A DNA stretch of 64,000 bases from the NCBI GenBank assembly GCA_036266075.1, contig DATANV010000006.1:1-64000 (forward strand), given 5' to 3'. Below are positions 28,129-36,434 of this stretch, piece after piece. Under the pieces are notes generated by a model. That model was not told the origin of the DNA. It was given only the letters and a program-made list of their open reading frames with translations, and searched no databases. Within the stretch, counting starts at the first letter, position 1; every line of letters begins with the position of its first letter. This stretch comes from VRUE01 sp036266075. GTDB lineage: Bacteria > Actinomycetota > Thermoleophilia > Solirubrobacterales > 70-9. The translations under genes and the position numbers were made by a program.

Positions 28129-28863
28129 ATGGACGCTGGCAAGGAGAACCGCCCGCCGCGCGGTGCGCTCGCGGTGGTCGCGGTGGGGCTGCTGGCCACC
28201 CTGGTGGCAGCGTTGCTGGCCACCGACGAGCCGGTGGGAAGCGCTGCCGAGCTTGCCTGGGAATCGCAGGCGCCGCTGCCCGATTCGAGGCCGGTGGCAA
28301 TCCCCGGGGGCGGCTCGATGCAGCTCTTCGAAGCCGGCGTCCGGGCGACCGAAGCGAACGTCAGCGGCTACCGGGTCTACCGCGCGGCGGCCGTGCTGAA
28401 GATCGACGCCGGCTCCGCCGTGGGTCAGGGCCGGGTGCGCTGCTCGACCCGGGTGCCGGGCAGTGCGCTCGCCACCCACACCCCCGGCAGTCGCGCCGAC
28501 TACCCGCGCTCCAGCAGCGGCGAAAGCCTGACCAAGCAGGACGTCCCCGAGGTCGTGTTGGTCGAGTTCAACTCGAACGGCACCGAACTCGGCGTGGTGG
28601 AACTTGGCGACGCCTTCGATACCTTCGTCGACGAACCCGGCGTGGTCGTCAGCTGGTCGCCTTACCGCAAGAGCGTGCAGGGGTGGCAGTGGGGCTTGCC
28701 GCCAGGCAAGCCCAAGCTTGCGCTGGAACTGGGCTTCGCCTCCTTCTGGCGGACGTCGTCGAGCGCGGCCGCCCGGATCGCCTGCTCGGTCAAGACCGGC
28801 GCCGGCAAAGCGAGCGTCCGCACCGCCGGCGAGCTCCCCGAAGCGGACCGCGCCGGTAGTTAA
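28129..28863 (+). CDS. Membrane-anchored or secreted protein of unknown function
   Basis: 244 residues, not recognised. One hydrophobic segment (about 12-32, ALAVVAVGLLATLVAALLA) after a charged N-terminus suggests a signal anchor, with the rest outside the cell. Two cysteines (in VRCSTRV and RIACSVK) could form a disulfide. The tail and stop codon (RAGS, TAA) are encoded by the left half of palindrome F. The ATG follows the tRNA directly, so it may be read from the tRNA promoter. Confidence 0.7.
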   Translation: MDAGKENRPPRGALAVVAVGLLATLVAALLATDEPVGSAAELAWESQAPLPDSRPVAIPGGGSMQLFEAGVRATEANVSGYRVYRAAAVLKIDAGSAVGQGRVRCSTRVPGSALATHTPGSRADYPRSSSGESLTKQDVPEVVLVEFNSNGTELGVVELGDAFDTFVDEPGVVVSWSPYRKSVQGWQWGLPPGKPKLALELGFASFWRTSSSAAARIACSVKTGAGKASVRTAGELPEADRAGS

Positions 28864-28896
28864 CCGCCCATATATGGGCGGTTAACTACCGGCGCG
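28849..28896. repeat. Perfect 48-nt palindrome F (family copy 2)
   Basis: Two 24-nt halves, exact reverse complements with no spacer, centred on TATA, with the core GCCGGTAGTTAACCGCCCA. Lies between convergent genes and contains the TAA of the upstream one, so it may act as a bidirectional terminator. Core bases match the copies at 29727-29765, 7126-7177 and 43961-44010. Confidence 0.9.
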
Positions 28897-28904
28897 CCTC
28901 CTTG

Positions 28905-29699
28905 CTAAGGGGCGACGAGGAGCTCCGGGCCTTCGATGCCTTTGCCGACTTTGTTGAGCTTCGGGTTGGCGGGGGCGCCGTCCATGCGCGAGGCCGACAG
29001 GGGAACGCACATTGCGATCGCGTCCTCGGCCTCGAGATCCGCTCGCAGCCAAGCGGCCTCTGCCTCGGCGCTGGGCAGGATCGCTGGCATCCGGTCGTGG
29101 ACTTTGGCCACGACCTCGTTCGGCGTCGTGGTAACGATCGTGCAGCTGTAGAGCCAGCCGTCGTCGAAGCCGCGGTCCTCCTCGTCCTCCCACTCTTTGC
29201 GGGTGCATAGCCCGGCGAAGGCGAACGGCTCGCCGCCGTCGACCGTGAAGCGCCAGGGCTGGCGCGGTTGCTTCGGGTCCTCGGCGCGCATCCACTCGTA
29301 GAAGCCGTCGGCGACGATCAGGCAACGGTGGCGGAACTTGCCGACCAGGGGCGCGTAGGCCCGGCTCGAATCGAGGTTCTCGGCTTTGGCATTGATCATC
29401 CGGTAGCCGACCTTGAGGTCCTTTGCCCAGCGCGGGACCAGCCCCCAGCGCATCAGCCGCGCCTCACGCTCGCCGCGAGCGGCCTCTTCGGGGTCGGGCG
29501 AGGAGCGAATCGTGAGCACCTCCTGCGTCGGCGCCACGTTGAAGCGGCCGAGCCCGGCTTCGGCTTTTTTTGCGCGCTCCCTGGTCGGCGGCAGCGCCTC
29601 ACCCGAGGCGTTGCGCTCTAGCGAGCGTTCCAGCTCGACCTGGAAGCGGTCGGCAATCGTCTTCGTGTCCTTGGCCGTAACCGTGAAGCGTCCGCACAT
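28905..29699 (-). CDS. SRAP-domain abasic-site DNA-protein crosslink protein (YedK/HMCES)
   Basis: Shields abasic sites in single-stranded DNA by a covalent link through Cys2. 264 residues beginning MCGRFTVTA. Catalytic residues are Cys2, the Asn of NAKAEN, the Glu of DGFYEW and the His of HDRMPAIL. RWGLVPRWAKD is also typical. Flanked by palindromes F and G, so probably a single-gene unit. Confidence 0.95.
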   Translation of the reverse strand: MCGRFTVTAKDTKTIADRFQVELERSLERNASGEALPPTRERAKKAEAGLGRFNVAPTQEVLTIRSSPDPEEAARGEREARLMRWGLVPRWAKDLKVGYRMINAKAENLDSSRAYAPLVGKFRHRCLIVADGFYEWMRAEDPKQPRQPWRFTVDGGEPFAFAGLCTRKEWEDEEDRGFDDGWLYSCTIVTTTPNEVVAKVHDRMPAILPSAEAEAAWLRADLEAEDAIAMCVPLSASRMDGAPANPKLNKVGKGIEGPELLVAP

Positions 29700-29726
29700 G
29701 TTCGCCCCAGCCTAGCCCCGTCCCCT

Positions 29727-29765
29727 GCCGGTAGTTAACCACCCATAAGGGGTACAACTACCGGC
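29727..29765. repeat. Palindromic element G (family copy 3, degenerate)
   Basis: 10-bp perfect arms GCCGGTAGTT/AACTACCGGC (29727-29736 and 29756-29765). The interior TAACCACCCATAAGGGGTAC is a mutated version of the core in palindrome F, 830 bp away. Lies between the SRAP gene start and the epimerase 3' end. Confidence 0.85.
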
Positions 29766-29776
29766 GCGGAGTCCAG

Positions 29777-30787
29777 TCACTGCGGGGAGTGGTGGGCTTG
29801 GGTGGGGGCAGGCCTCGCCTCGGGGTGTTCGCGGTACCAGGCGAGCGCGCGGCGCAGGCCTTCCTCGAGTCCGATCAGGGGAGCCCAGCCGGTCAGCTCG
29901 CGCAGCTTGGTGGAGTCGACGAACTGGCGGTCGATCTCCCCATCGGGGGTGCCGGACCCCTGGAAATCCGGTTCGGCGCCCCCGCCCGCTATGGCGGCGA
30001 TCGTCTCGACGACCTCGCGCACCGAGTGCGGCCGCTCGCCGCCGGCGTTGAAGGCCTCGCCGGCCGCGCCGGGCCGGTCAAGCGCGGCGGCGATCGCCAG
30101 GTAGGCGGAAACCGCGTCGTCGACGTGGAGGAAGTCGCGCTCGGGGCTGCCGTCGGAGCGGATCGCCGGTGGGCGTCCGTCGAGCGCGGCGACGATCGCC
30201 TCGGGAATCAATCGCGAGAAATTGAGGTCGCCGCCGCCGTAGATGTTGGCGAAGCGGGTGACCGCGATCGGCACCCCGTAGGCGTGGGCGTAGCTGCGGG
30301 CGACGATGTCGGCGGCGGCCTTGCTGGCGTCATAGGGGTAGGCAGCACGCAGCGGGAAGTCCTCGCGGTAAGGGAGCTCGGGGCTCGCGCCATATGCCTT
30401 GTCGGAGGAGGCGAAGACGGCCCGCGCTACGGCGTGCTCCCGGCAAGCTTCGAACACGTTCCAGGCGCCGAGCACGTTGGTTTCCAGCGTCTCGAGCGGA
30501 GACTCGCGCGCGACCCCGACGATCGTCTGCGCCGCGAGGTGAAAGACCGTGTCGCAGCCGGCGACCGCGGCCGCGACGGCCCCGGCGTCGCGCAGGTCGC
30601 CCTCGGCCAGCTCGACCTCGCCGCGGACCCCTAGCAGGTCGAGGCCCGAGAGCCGCTCGCCGCCCACGTCGGCCTCGCGCGGCGCCGGGCGGTCGAGCAC
30701 GCGAACGGCGTCGCCACGCGCGAGCAAAGCCGCGGCCAGGTGCGAAGCGACGAAGCCGTGGGCGCCGGTGACGAGGGTGCGGCTCAT
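29777..30787 (-). CDS. NAD-dependent sugar epimerase/dehydratase (CDP-glucose 4,6-dehydratase-like)
   Basis: 336-residue short-chain dehydrogenase: NAD motif TGAHGFVASHLA, AAQTIVGVARESPLETLETNV as in RfbG-like enzymes, an SSDKAYG segment, the YDASKAA catalytic Tyr-x3-Lys and RFANIYGGGDLN. Immediately downstream (4-bp overlap) of a glucose-1-phosphate cytidylyltransferase, which favours CDP-glucose as substrate. UDP-sugar epimerase activity cannot be excluded. ATG at 30787 matches the family N-terminus. Confidence 0.85.
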   Translation of the reverse strand: MSRTLVTGAHGFVASHLAAALLARGDAVRVLDRPAPREADVGGERLSGLDLLGVRGEVELAEGDLRDAGAVAAAVAGCDTVFHLAAQTIVGVARESPLETLETNVLGAWNVFEACREHAVARAVFASSDKAYGASPELPYREDFPLRAAYPYDASKAAADIVARSYAHAYGVPIAVTRFANIYGGGDLNFSRLIPEAIVAALDGRPPAIRSDGSPERDFLHVDDAVSAYLAIAAALDRPGAAGEAFNAGGERPHSVREVVETIAAIAGGGAEPDFQGSGTPDGEIDRQFVDSTKLRELTGWAPLIGLEEGLRRALAWYREHPEARPAPTQAHHSPQ

Positions 30788-31551
30788 CGCCGCGCGCCAG
30801 GGGAAGCCCCGCTCACCGCGGCGCTCCGGCCGTGGTCCCAGACCGTCCACGGCGCCTCTCCGGCGACCCAAAGGTCGTTCAGCGTCACCGCGTCCTTGTA
30901 GGTGTCCATGCAGTCCCAGAAGCCTTCGTGACGGAAGGCGTGCAGCTCGCCAGCAGCCGCCAGGTGGGAGAGCGGCTCGCGCTCGAGGACGCTGTCCCCA
31001 TCGAGATAGCCGAAGACCTCCGGCTCGAGGCAGAAGAAGCCGCCGTTGATCCAGTGCTCGCTGCGCGGCTTCTCGACGAAGCCCTCGACCCGCCCCCCCT
31101 CGCTCAGCTCGGCGACCCCCCACTGCAGGTCGGGGCGCACGACGGTCATCGTCGCAGCGGCGCTGTGGCCCGCGTGAAAGCCGAGCAACGCATCGAGATC
31201 GACGTCGGCGACCCCATCCGCATAGGTCGCGCAGAAGGTCTCATCGCCAAGACGGTCGGCAAGCCGCGCGATCCGACCCCCGGTCGGCGTGTCGAGCCCG
31301 GTGTCGACGCACTCGACTGAGACCCCGCCGGGCCAATCCGTCGCTGCAACGAACTCCGCCACCGCCTCTCCCAGATACCCCGTGGCAAGCAGGAAGCGGT
31401 CGAACCCCTGCGCTGCATAGATCCCGATCACATGCCAAACGATCGGCTTCCCGCCAATCTCCACGAGCGCCTTGGGCACGGTCTCAGTGCGCTCCCGGAG
31501 ACGGGTACCACGCCCCCCGCAGAGGATCGCGACCGGGGGCTTAGCGGCCAT
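30784..31551 (-). CDS. rfbF: Glucose-1-phosphate cytidylyltransferase-like nucleotidyltransferase
   Basis: 255 residues. Nucleotidyltransferase signature ILCGGRGTRLRERT, then PKALVEIGGKPIVWHV, the catalytic Asp region CATYADGVADVD, and EGFWDCMDTYKDAVTLN, typical of RfbF. Makes CDP-glucose for deoxysugars or surface glycans. The start codon and first residues lie in one arm of palindrome H, and no Shine-Dalgarno is evident. Confidence 0.87.
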   Translation of the reverse strand: MAAKPPVAILCGGRGTRLRERTETVPKALVEIGGKPIVWHVIGIYAAQGFDRFLLATGYLGEAVAEFVAATDWPGGVSVECVDTGLDTPTGGRIARLADRLGDETFCATYADGVADVDLDALLGFHAGHSAAATMTVVRPDLQWGVAELSEGGRVEGFVEKPRSEHWINGGFFCLEPEVFGYLDGDSVLEREPLSHLAAAGELHAFRHEGFWDCMDTYKDAVTLNDLWVAGEAPWTVWDHGRSAAVSGASPGARR

Positions 31552-31659
31552 CCCGGCAGAGGTGGAGCGTCTTGTACTTTTTCGTCTCCAACCTCGCGGC
31601 GTCAGCTATCTGACTCTCCACCGAAAAAGTTAAGCGGAACCCCTGCCGGGATGGCCGCT
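31543..31659. promoter_or_regulatory. Structured intergenic element H between cysO and rfbF
   Basis: 17-bp perfect arms (31543-31559 and 31643-31659); one contains the rfbF ATG, the other abuts the cysO stop. Inside are GGTGGAG (31561-31567) pairing with CTCCACC (31616-31622), ACTTTTTCG (31576-31584) pairing with CGAAAAAGT (31622-31630), and a GTCAG/CTGAC hairpin (31601-31614). The first two pairings cross, giving a pseudoknot or two exclusive states. Could control rfbF translation. Confidence 0.65.
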
Positions 31660-31931
31660 CAACCACCTGCGACCGCAGGCAAGATCGTCACCTCGTCGCT
31701 CTCGCCGACCGCGGTCTGGAGACCCTGTTGGAAGCGGATGTCCTCGCCGCTGACGTAGACGTTGACGAAGCGGCGCAGGTCGCCGTTCTGGGTGATCCGC
31801 TCGCGCAGGTCGCCATGGGTGTCGAAGACCGCGTCTAGCACCTCGCCCACGGTCGAGCCGGAGACCTCCACCTCGGACTCCCCCCCGGTCGCGGCCCGCA
31901 GCTGGGTCGGGATCTTCACGGTTACGGCCAT
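31659..31931 (-). CDS. cysO: CysO-type ubiquitin-like sulfur-carrier protein
   Basis: 90-residue beta-grasp protein with the Gly-Gly tail (TILPAVAGG) that is adenylated and thiocarboxylated. VTVKIPTQLRAATGG, RRFVNVYVSGEDIRF and DEVTILPAVAGG closely follow mycobacterial CysO, the sulfur donor in CysM cysteine synthesis. Start shares one base with the thrC stop, so both are under the SAM riboswitch. No cysM or JAMM protease (mec) gene lies nearby. Confidence 0.9.
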   Translation of the reverse strand: MAVTVKIPTQLRAATGGESEVEVSGSTVGEVLDAVFDTHGDLRERITQNGDLRRFVNVYVSGEDIRFQQGLQTAVGESDEVTILPAVAGG

Positions 31932-33169
31932 CAGGCGACTACCTCCTGCGTCTTCTCGAACTCGGACTCGAAGCTGTCGAGATCGGGGTCGATCTCGTGC
32001 ATGCGGAAACTATCGCGGGCGGCGTCGAGCGTCTTCAGGCCCTCGCCGGTGATGTAAACGACGACCCGCTCGCCGGCGGCGATGTCGCCGCGCGCGGCCA
32101 GCTTGGCGAGGACGCCGATCGTCACCCCGCCGGCGGTCTCGGTGAAGATCCCGGTCGTTTCGGCAAGCAGGCGGATGCCGGCGCGGATCTCGTCGTCGTC
32201 GACCGAGTCGATCGTCCCCCGGGTGCGCCGTGCCTGCTCCAGCGCGTACGGGCCGTCGGCCGGGTCGCCGATCGCCAGGCTCTTGGCGATCGTCTCCGGC
32301 TTCTGCGGCTTGCAGACCTCCCAGCCTTCGGCGAAGGCGGTCGCCACCGGGCTGCAGCCCTGCGGCTGGGCACCGTTGAAGACCGGTTGCTCGCCGGCGA
32401 TCAGCCCCAGGTCGAGCCACTCCTGGAAGCCGCGCCCGACCTTAGTGAAGAGCGAGCCCGATGCGATCGGGCAGACGACGCGGTCGGGCAGCTCCCAGCC
32501 GAGCTGCTCCGCGGTCTCGTAGGCCAGCGTCTTCGAGCCCTCGGCGTAGTAAGGCCGCAGGTTGACGTTGACGAACGCCCAGGGTCGCGTTTCGGCGAGC
32601 TGCGTGCAGAGGCGGTTGACGTCGTCGTAATTGCCGCGCACGCCGACCAGATTGGTGCCGTAGATCCCAGTCGCCAGCAGCTTCTGCTCCTCGAGGTTGG
32701 CGGGGACGAAGACGTAGGACTCGAGGCCCGCGGCGGCGGCGTGGGCGGCGACCGCGTTGGCCAGGTTGCCGGTCGAGGCGCAGGCGACGGTCTCGAAGCC
32801 CAACTCGCGCGCCTTGGCGACGGCGACGGCGACGACCCGGTCCTTGAAGGAGTGGGTCGGGTTGGCGGCATCGTTCTTGATCCACAGCTCGGCGTCGAGT
32901 CCCAGTCGCTCGGCCAGGCGGTCGGCGCGGACCAGCGGCGTCAGCCCTGGCTCCAGCGGGTCGGCCGGGCGCCCCTCGAAGGGAAGGAAGTCGCGGTAGC
33001 GCCAGATCCCCTGCGAGCCGGCCTGGATGCGGCGCTTGGCCTCGACCGCGTCGAGCGACGAGTGGTCATAGCCGACTTCGAGGGGACCGAAACAGCGTTC
33101 GCAGGCATAGCTGGCGCCCAGCTCGTACGTCGCCCCGCACTCCTTGCACTTCAGGCTCTCAACTGACAT
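31931..33169 (-). CDS. thrC: Threonine synthase-like PLP enzyme
   Basis: 412 residues of the zinc-ribbon-bearing fold type II threonine synthase branch: Cys8, Cys11, Cys23 and Cys26 form the N-terminal ribbon, Lys109 in NPTHSFKDR holds PLP, and STGNLANA is the phosphate/substrate loop. Expected reaction: O-phosphohomoserine to threonine. Its SAM riboswitch and coupling to cysO raise the possibility of sulfur transfer instead. AGGAAGAGGAAG precedes the ATG at 33169. Confidence 0.88.
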   Translation of the reverse strand: MSVESLKCKECGATYELGASYACERCFGPLEVGYDHSSLDAVEAKRRIQAGSQGIWRYRDFLPFEGRPADPLEPGLTPLVRADRLAERLGLDAELWIKNDAANPTHSFKDRVVAVAVAKARELGFETVACASTGNLANAVAAHAAAAGLESYVFVPANLEEQKLLATGIYGTNLVGVRGNYDDVNRLCTQLAETRPWAFVNVNLRPYYAEGSKTLAYETAEQLGWELPDRVVCPIASGSLFTKVGRGFQEWLDLGLIAGEQPVFNGAQPQGCSPVATAFAEGWEVCKPQKPETIAKSLAIGDPADGPYALEQARRTRGTIDSVDDDEIRAGIRLLAETTGIFTETAGGVTIGVLAKLAARGDIAAGERVVVYITGEGLKTLDAARDSFRMHEIDPDLDSFESEFEKTQEVVA

Positions 33170-33194
33170 CCGATCTTCCTCTTCCTTTGCCTAG

Positions 33195-33225
33195 AAAAAA
33201 ACCTCGCCTTGTGTGGGGCGAGGTC
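33195..33225 (-). terminator. Rho-independent terminator of the SAM riboswitch
   Basis: Minus strand ACCTCGCC/GGCGAGGT stem (33224-33217 and 33208-33201), 8-nt loop, then seven T (33201-33195). Lies between aptamer and thrC Shine-Dalgarno, as expected for a SAM-induced transcriptional off-switch. Confidence 0.92.
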
Positions 33226-33239
33226 CGATCGGACGTCCC

Positions 33240-33356
33240 CCACATCTTCCAAGCCTTTGAATCGGCCTGCTGGAGTTGGCACCTCTCCTCGAACCGATGG
33301 TCCGAGGTGGTTGCCGGGGCTTCGCTGGGCCAGTCCCTCCACCCCTCTAGATGTGG
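33240..33356 (-). ncRNA. SAM-I (S-box) riboswitch aptamer
   Basis: Reading the minus strand: P1 CCACATCT pairs with AGATGTGG (33356-33349 and 33247-33240). Inside are the S-box core elements AGAGGGGTGGAGGGACTGGC, then CCCCGGCAACC and GGTGCCAACTCCAGCAG, in consensus order with P2-P4 stems. The surrounding 308-bp gap between thrC and corA holds this riboswitch, its terminator, its promoter and the short corA leader. Confidence 0.95.
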
Positions 33357-33373
33357 CGCTTATGTGGCGATTG

Positions 33374-33403
33374 ACGATACCGGAAAAGGTTGACGCGCGG
33401 CAA
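33374..33403 (-). promoter_or_regulatory. Candidate promoter of the riboswitch-thrC-cysO transcript
   Basis: Minus strand TTGCCG (33403-33398), 18-bp spacer, TATCGT (33379-33374). A start about 7 nt on would place the RNA 5' end about 10 nt before P1 of the SAM aptamer. Confidence 0.55.
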
Positions 33404-33477
33404 CCGTTTGCCCACGCAATTCCCCAAGCACGTCTAACCTGTCCCAGCCATGCCGAATGAGATCCTGAGCGTGAACG

Positions 33478-34479
33478 ATGCCGAACCTTCCGAAACCACG
33501 GCTGCGACGAGCGGCCCGCAACACGCTCCCTTCGGCGCCGCAGGCTGAGCCGCCGGGCCCCCGCGTCGAGCAGATCGACACCGCCGACCTGCGCTGGGTC
33601 AACATCGAGCGCCCCGGCCCGCTGGAGCGCGCCTGGCTGGAGGAGAACTTCGAGTTCCACGCACTCGACCTCGAGGACGTGCTCTCGCGCAACCAGCGAC
33701 CGAAGATCGACGTCTACGACGACTACCTCTTCATCGTCCTGCACCTGCCCGTCTTCGATCCGGCGGCCGGGCGCCTTGGCCCCGCCGAGCTCGACCTCTT
33801 CGTCGGGCCAGGCTACGTGGTGACGATCCCCAACCAGCCCCTGCAGCCGGTCGAGTACCTCTTCGAGCGCTGCCGCGCCAAGGAGGAGCTGCGCGACCAG
33901 CTCTTCTCCCGCGGCTCCGGCTACCTGCTCTACCGCCTGGTCGACGACAGCTTTGACTACTGCTTCCCGATGCTGCGCAAGATCGGCAACAAGCTCGACG
34001 CGCTCGAGGACGACATCTTCGAGGGGCGCTCCGAGGAGGTCGTGCGCGACATCTCCAACGTCAAGCAGGAGATCATCAACTTCCGCAAGGTGATCCGCCC
34101 GCAGCGGCCCGTGCTGCGCGACCTCGAGAAGATCAAGCAGCGCTACCTGGCGACCGACCTCGACCTCGAGATCTATTTCGACGACGTCGTCGACGCCCAC
34201 GAGCGGATCTGGGACATGCTCGAGAACTACAAGGAGGTGGTCGAGGCGCTGGCCGAGACCAACGAGTCGGTGATCTCCCACCGAGTCAACGACATCCTCC
34301 GCGTGCTGACCTCAATCAGCGTGATCGTCCTGCCGCTGACCCTGATTGCCAGCATCTGGGGGATGAACGTCGGCGTGCCGGGCGAAGGCGATCAGACGGA
34401 CTTCTACGTGATCGTCGGCGCGATGCTGGTGATGCTGGGCGCGATGGTCGCCTACTTCCGCCGTCGCGGCTGGCTATAG
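33478..34479 (+). CDS. corA: CorA-family magnesium/cobalt transporter
   Basis: 333-residue inner-membrane divalent cation channel. Long cytoplasmic alpha/beta and coiled-coil domain, then two C-terminal membrane helices (about 275-298 and 310-328) with the signature GMN between them (SIWGMNVGVPG). The last residues are basic (YFRRRGWL). Divergent from the thrC operon. Confidence 0.94.
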   Translation: MPNLPKPRLRRAARNTLPSAPQAEPPGPRVEQIDTADLRWVNIERPGPLERAWLEENFEFHALDLEDVLSRNQRPKIDVYDDYLFIVLHLPVFDPAAGRLGPAELDLFVGPGYVVTIPNQPLQPVEYLFERCRAKEELRDQLFSRGSGYLLYRLVDDSFDYCFPMLRKIGNKLDALEDDIFEGRSEEVVRDISNVKQEIINFRKVIRPQRPVLRDLEKIKQRYLATDLDLEIYFDDVVDAHERIWDMLENYKEVVEALAETNESVISHRVNDILRVLTSISVIVLPLTLIASIWGMNVGVPGEGDQTDFYVIVGAMLVMLGAMVAYFRRRGWL

Positions 34480-34492
34480 CCTCCAGCTCCCC

Positions 34493-34981
34493 GTGGCCAA
34501 CTTTCGAATCTGGGCGCCCTGGCGCCTCGCCTACGTGAAGGACGCATCGAAGGACAACGAGGACGAGTGCATCTTCTGCGCCAAGCCGGCGGCGGGGGAC
34601 GACGAGGCGAGCCTGATCGTGCACCGCGGCGAGCGCTGCTTCGCGATGCTCAACCTCTTCCCCTATACCAACGGCCACCTGATGGTGGCGCCGTTCGAGC
34701 ACATCGGCCGCATCCAGGACCTGCCCCCCGAGACCCTCGCCGAGGCGATGGCGCTGGCCCAGCGGGCGATGAGCCGGCTGGAGGAGGTCTATGAGCCGCA
34801 CGGCTTCAACGTCGGCTTCAACCAGGGCCGCGTCGCCGGCGCCGGCGTCGAGCACCACATCCACCTGCACGTCGTCCCGCGCTGGGGCGGCGACACCAAC
34901 TTCATGCCGGTGATCGCCGATACGCGGGTGATGCCGCAGAGTCTGGAGCAAAGCTACGAGGCGCTGAAGGGAGCGTTTTGA
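34493..34981 (+). CDS. HIT-family nucleotide hydrolase/phosphorylase (Ap4A type)
   Basis: 162 residues with the histidine triad HHIHLHVVPRW, an N-terminal Cys-x2-Cys (CIFCAKP) and NLFPYTNGHLMVAPFEH. Resembles actinobacterial Ap4A phosphorylase/HIT proteins. GTG start at 34493, since MANFRIWAPWRLAYV is the family N-terminus. Begins 13 bp after corA. Confidence 0.9.
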   Translation: MANFRIWAPWRLAYVKDASKDNEDECIFCAKPAAGDDEASLIVHRGERCFAMLNLFPYTNGHLMVAPFEHIGRIQDLPPETLAEAMALAQRAMSRLEEVYEPHGFNVGFNQGRVAGAGVEHHIHLHVVPRWGGDTNFMPVIADTRVMPQSLEQSYEALKGAF

Positions 34982-35027
34982 CGACCAGGGTAAGACGATT
35001 CACCCCCGGACGCGGGAGGGCGGGCGC

Positions 35028-36434
35028 GTGACTTCCGGTGATCATGAGCGCACGCGCCCGGGAGCGGAGGAGGTGAATCCGCATATCTTCAAGGCCTACG
35101 ACATCCGCGGCCTGCACGGCACCGAGATGGACGAGACCACGGCGCTGGCGATCGGCCGCGCCTTCGCCCTAGTGCTAGCGCGACTGCGCGGCAAGCAGCC
35201 TGGCGAGCTGCGGATCGGGCTGGGGCGCGACATGCGGTTGACCGCACCCTCGATGGCGGCCAAGGTGCGCGAGGGGATGATGCAGGAGGGCGCCGCGGTG
35301 CTCGACGCCGGCATGGTCGCCACCGAGATGCTCTACCACCTGGTCGGTTCGCGCGAGCTGGACGGCGGCGCGATGGTCACCGCCTCGCACAACCCGAAGG
35401 CCTACACCGGCGTCAAGCTGGTCCGCGAGGGAGCGCTGGCCCTCTCCGGCGACGCCGGCATCGGCGACGTCCGCCGCGAGATCGAAGCCGGCCTCGGACC
35501 GGCCCCCGGCGGCGGCTCCTTCGAGGAGGTCGACGTCTGGGAGGCATACCGCGAGCACGCGCTCTCCTTCATCGATCCGGCCAACGTCCGGCCGATGAAG
35601 CTGGTCGTCGACGGCGGCAACGGGATGGCCGGACCGATGGTCGGGCCGATCCTGGGCCGCCTCGGGCTGGATCTCGACGAGCTCTACTTCGAGCCCGACG
35701 GCGAGTTCCCCGACCACGAGCCAAACCCGCTGCTGGAGGAGAACCGGCGCTTGATCGAAGGCAAGGTGCGCGACGCCGGCGCCGATCTCGGCATCGCCTG
35801 GGACGGCGACGCCGACCGCTGCTTCTTCATCGACGGCGAGGGCTCCTTCTGCGATGGCGACTTCATCTGCGCGCTGCTGGCCCGGGCGGCGCTGGCCAAG
35901 AACCCCGGTGCGACGATCCTCTACGACCCGCGCTCGAGCCGCGCCGTCCCAGACCTGGTGGCGGCCGAAGGCGGCCGCTCCGAGCTCTCCCGGGTCGGCC
36001 ACGCCTTCTTCAAGATCCGTATGCGCGAGGAGGCCGCGGTCTTCGGGGGCGAGGTCTCCGGCCACTACTACTTCCGCGACTTCTGGTGCGCCGACTCGGG
36101 CACGATCCCGGCGCTGCTGATGCTCGAGCTGCTCTCGCTCGACGGCCGCCCGCTGAGCGAGCTGATGGCCGAGTTCCGCTCGCGCTACTTCATCTCCGGC
36201 GAGATCAACTCCGAGGTTGCCGACCCGGAGGCGAAGATCGAGGAGATCGCAGCGCGCTACTCCGACGGCGAGCAAAGTCGCCTCGACGGAATCTCGGTCG
36301 ACTACGAGGACTGGCACTTCAACGTGCGGCCTTCGAATACTGAGCCGTTGCTGCGCCTCAACCTCGAGTCGCTCCTCTCCCGCGAGGACATGGAGGCGAA
36401 ACGGGACGAGGTCCTTGGGTTGATTCGGGCGTGA
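35028..36434 (+). CDS. Phosphomannomutase/phosphoglucomutase
   Basis: 468-residue alpha-D-phosphohexomutase interconverting hexose 1- and 6-phosphates. Phosphoserine loop TASHNPKAYTGVKL, metal loop DGDADRC, sugar loop GEVSGHYYF and phosphate loop RPSNTEPLLRLN. GTG at 35028 has GGAGGG 8 nt upstream. A GTG at 35073 would have its AGGAG too close. Probably feeds cell-envelope sugar synthesis. Overlaps the next gene by 4 bp. Confidence 0.93.
   Translation: MTSGDHERTRPGAEEVNPHIFKAYDIRGLHGTEMDETTALAIGRAFALVLARLRGKQPGELRIGLGRDMRLTAPSMAAKVREGMMQEGAAVLDAGMVATEMLYHLVGSRELDGGAMVTASHNPKAYTGVKLVREGALALSGDAGIGDVRREIEAGLGPAPGGGSFEEVDVWEAYREHALSFIDPANVRPMKLVVDGGNGMAGPMVGPILGRLGLDLDELYFEPDGEFPDHEPNPLLEENRRLIEGKVRDAGADLGIAWDGDADRCFFIDGEGSFCDGDFICALLARAALAKNPGATILYDPRSSRAVPDLVAAEGGRSELSRVGHAFFKIRMREEAAVFGGEVSGHYYFRDFWCADSGTIPALLMLELLSLDGRPLSELMAEFRSRYFISGEINSEVADPEAKIEEIAARYSDGEQSRLDGISVDYEDWHFNVRPSNTEPLLRLNLESLLSREDMEAKRDEVLGLIRA

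Noticed and set aside
35073..35075. GTG at 35073 as phosphohexomutase start
   Set aside because: Its AGGAG directly abuts the codon, whereas GTG 35028 has GGAGGG at a good distance; still possible but less likely.
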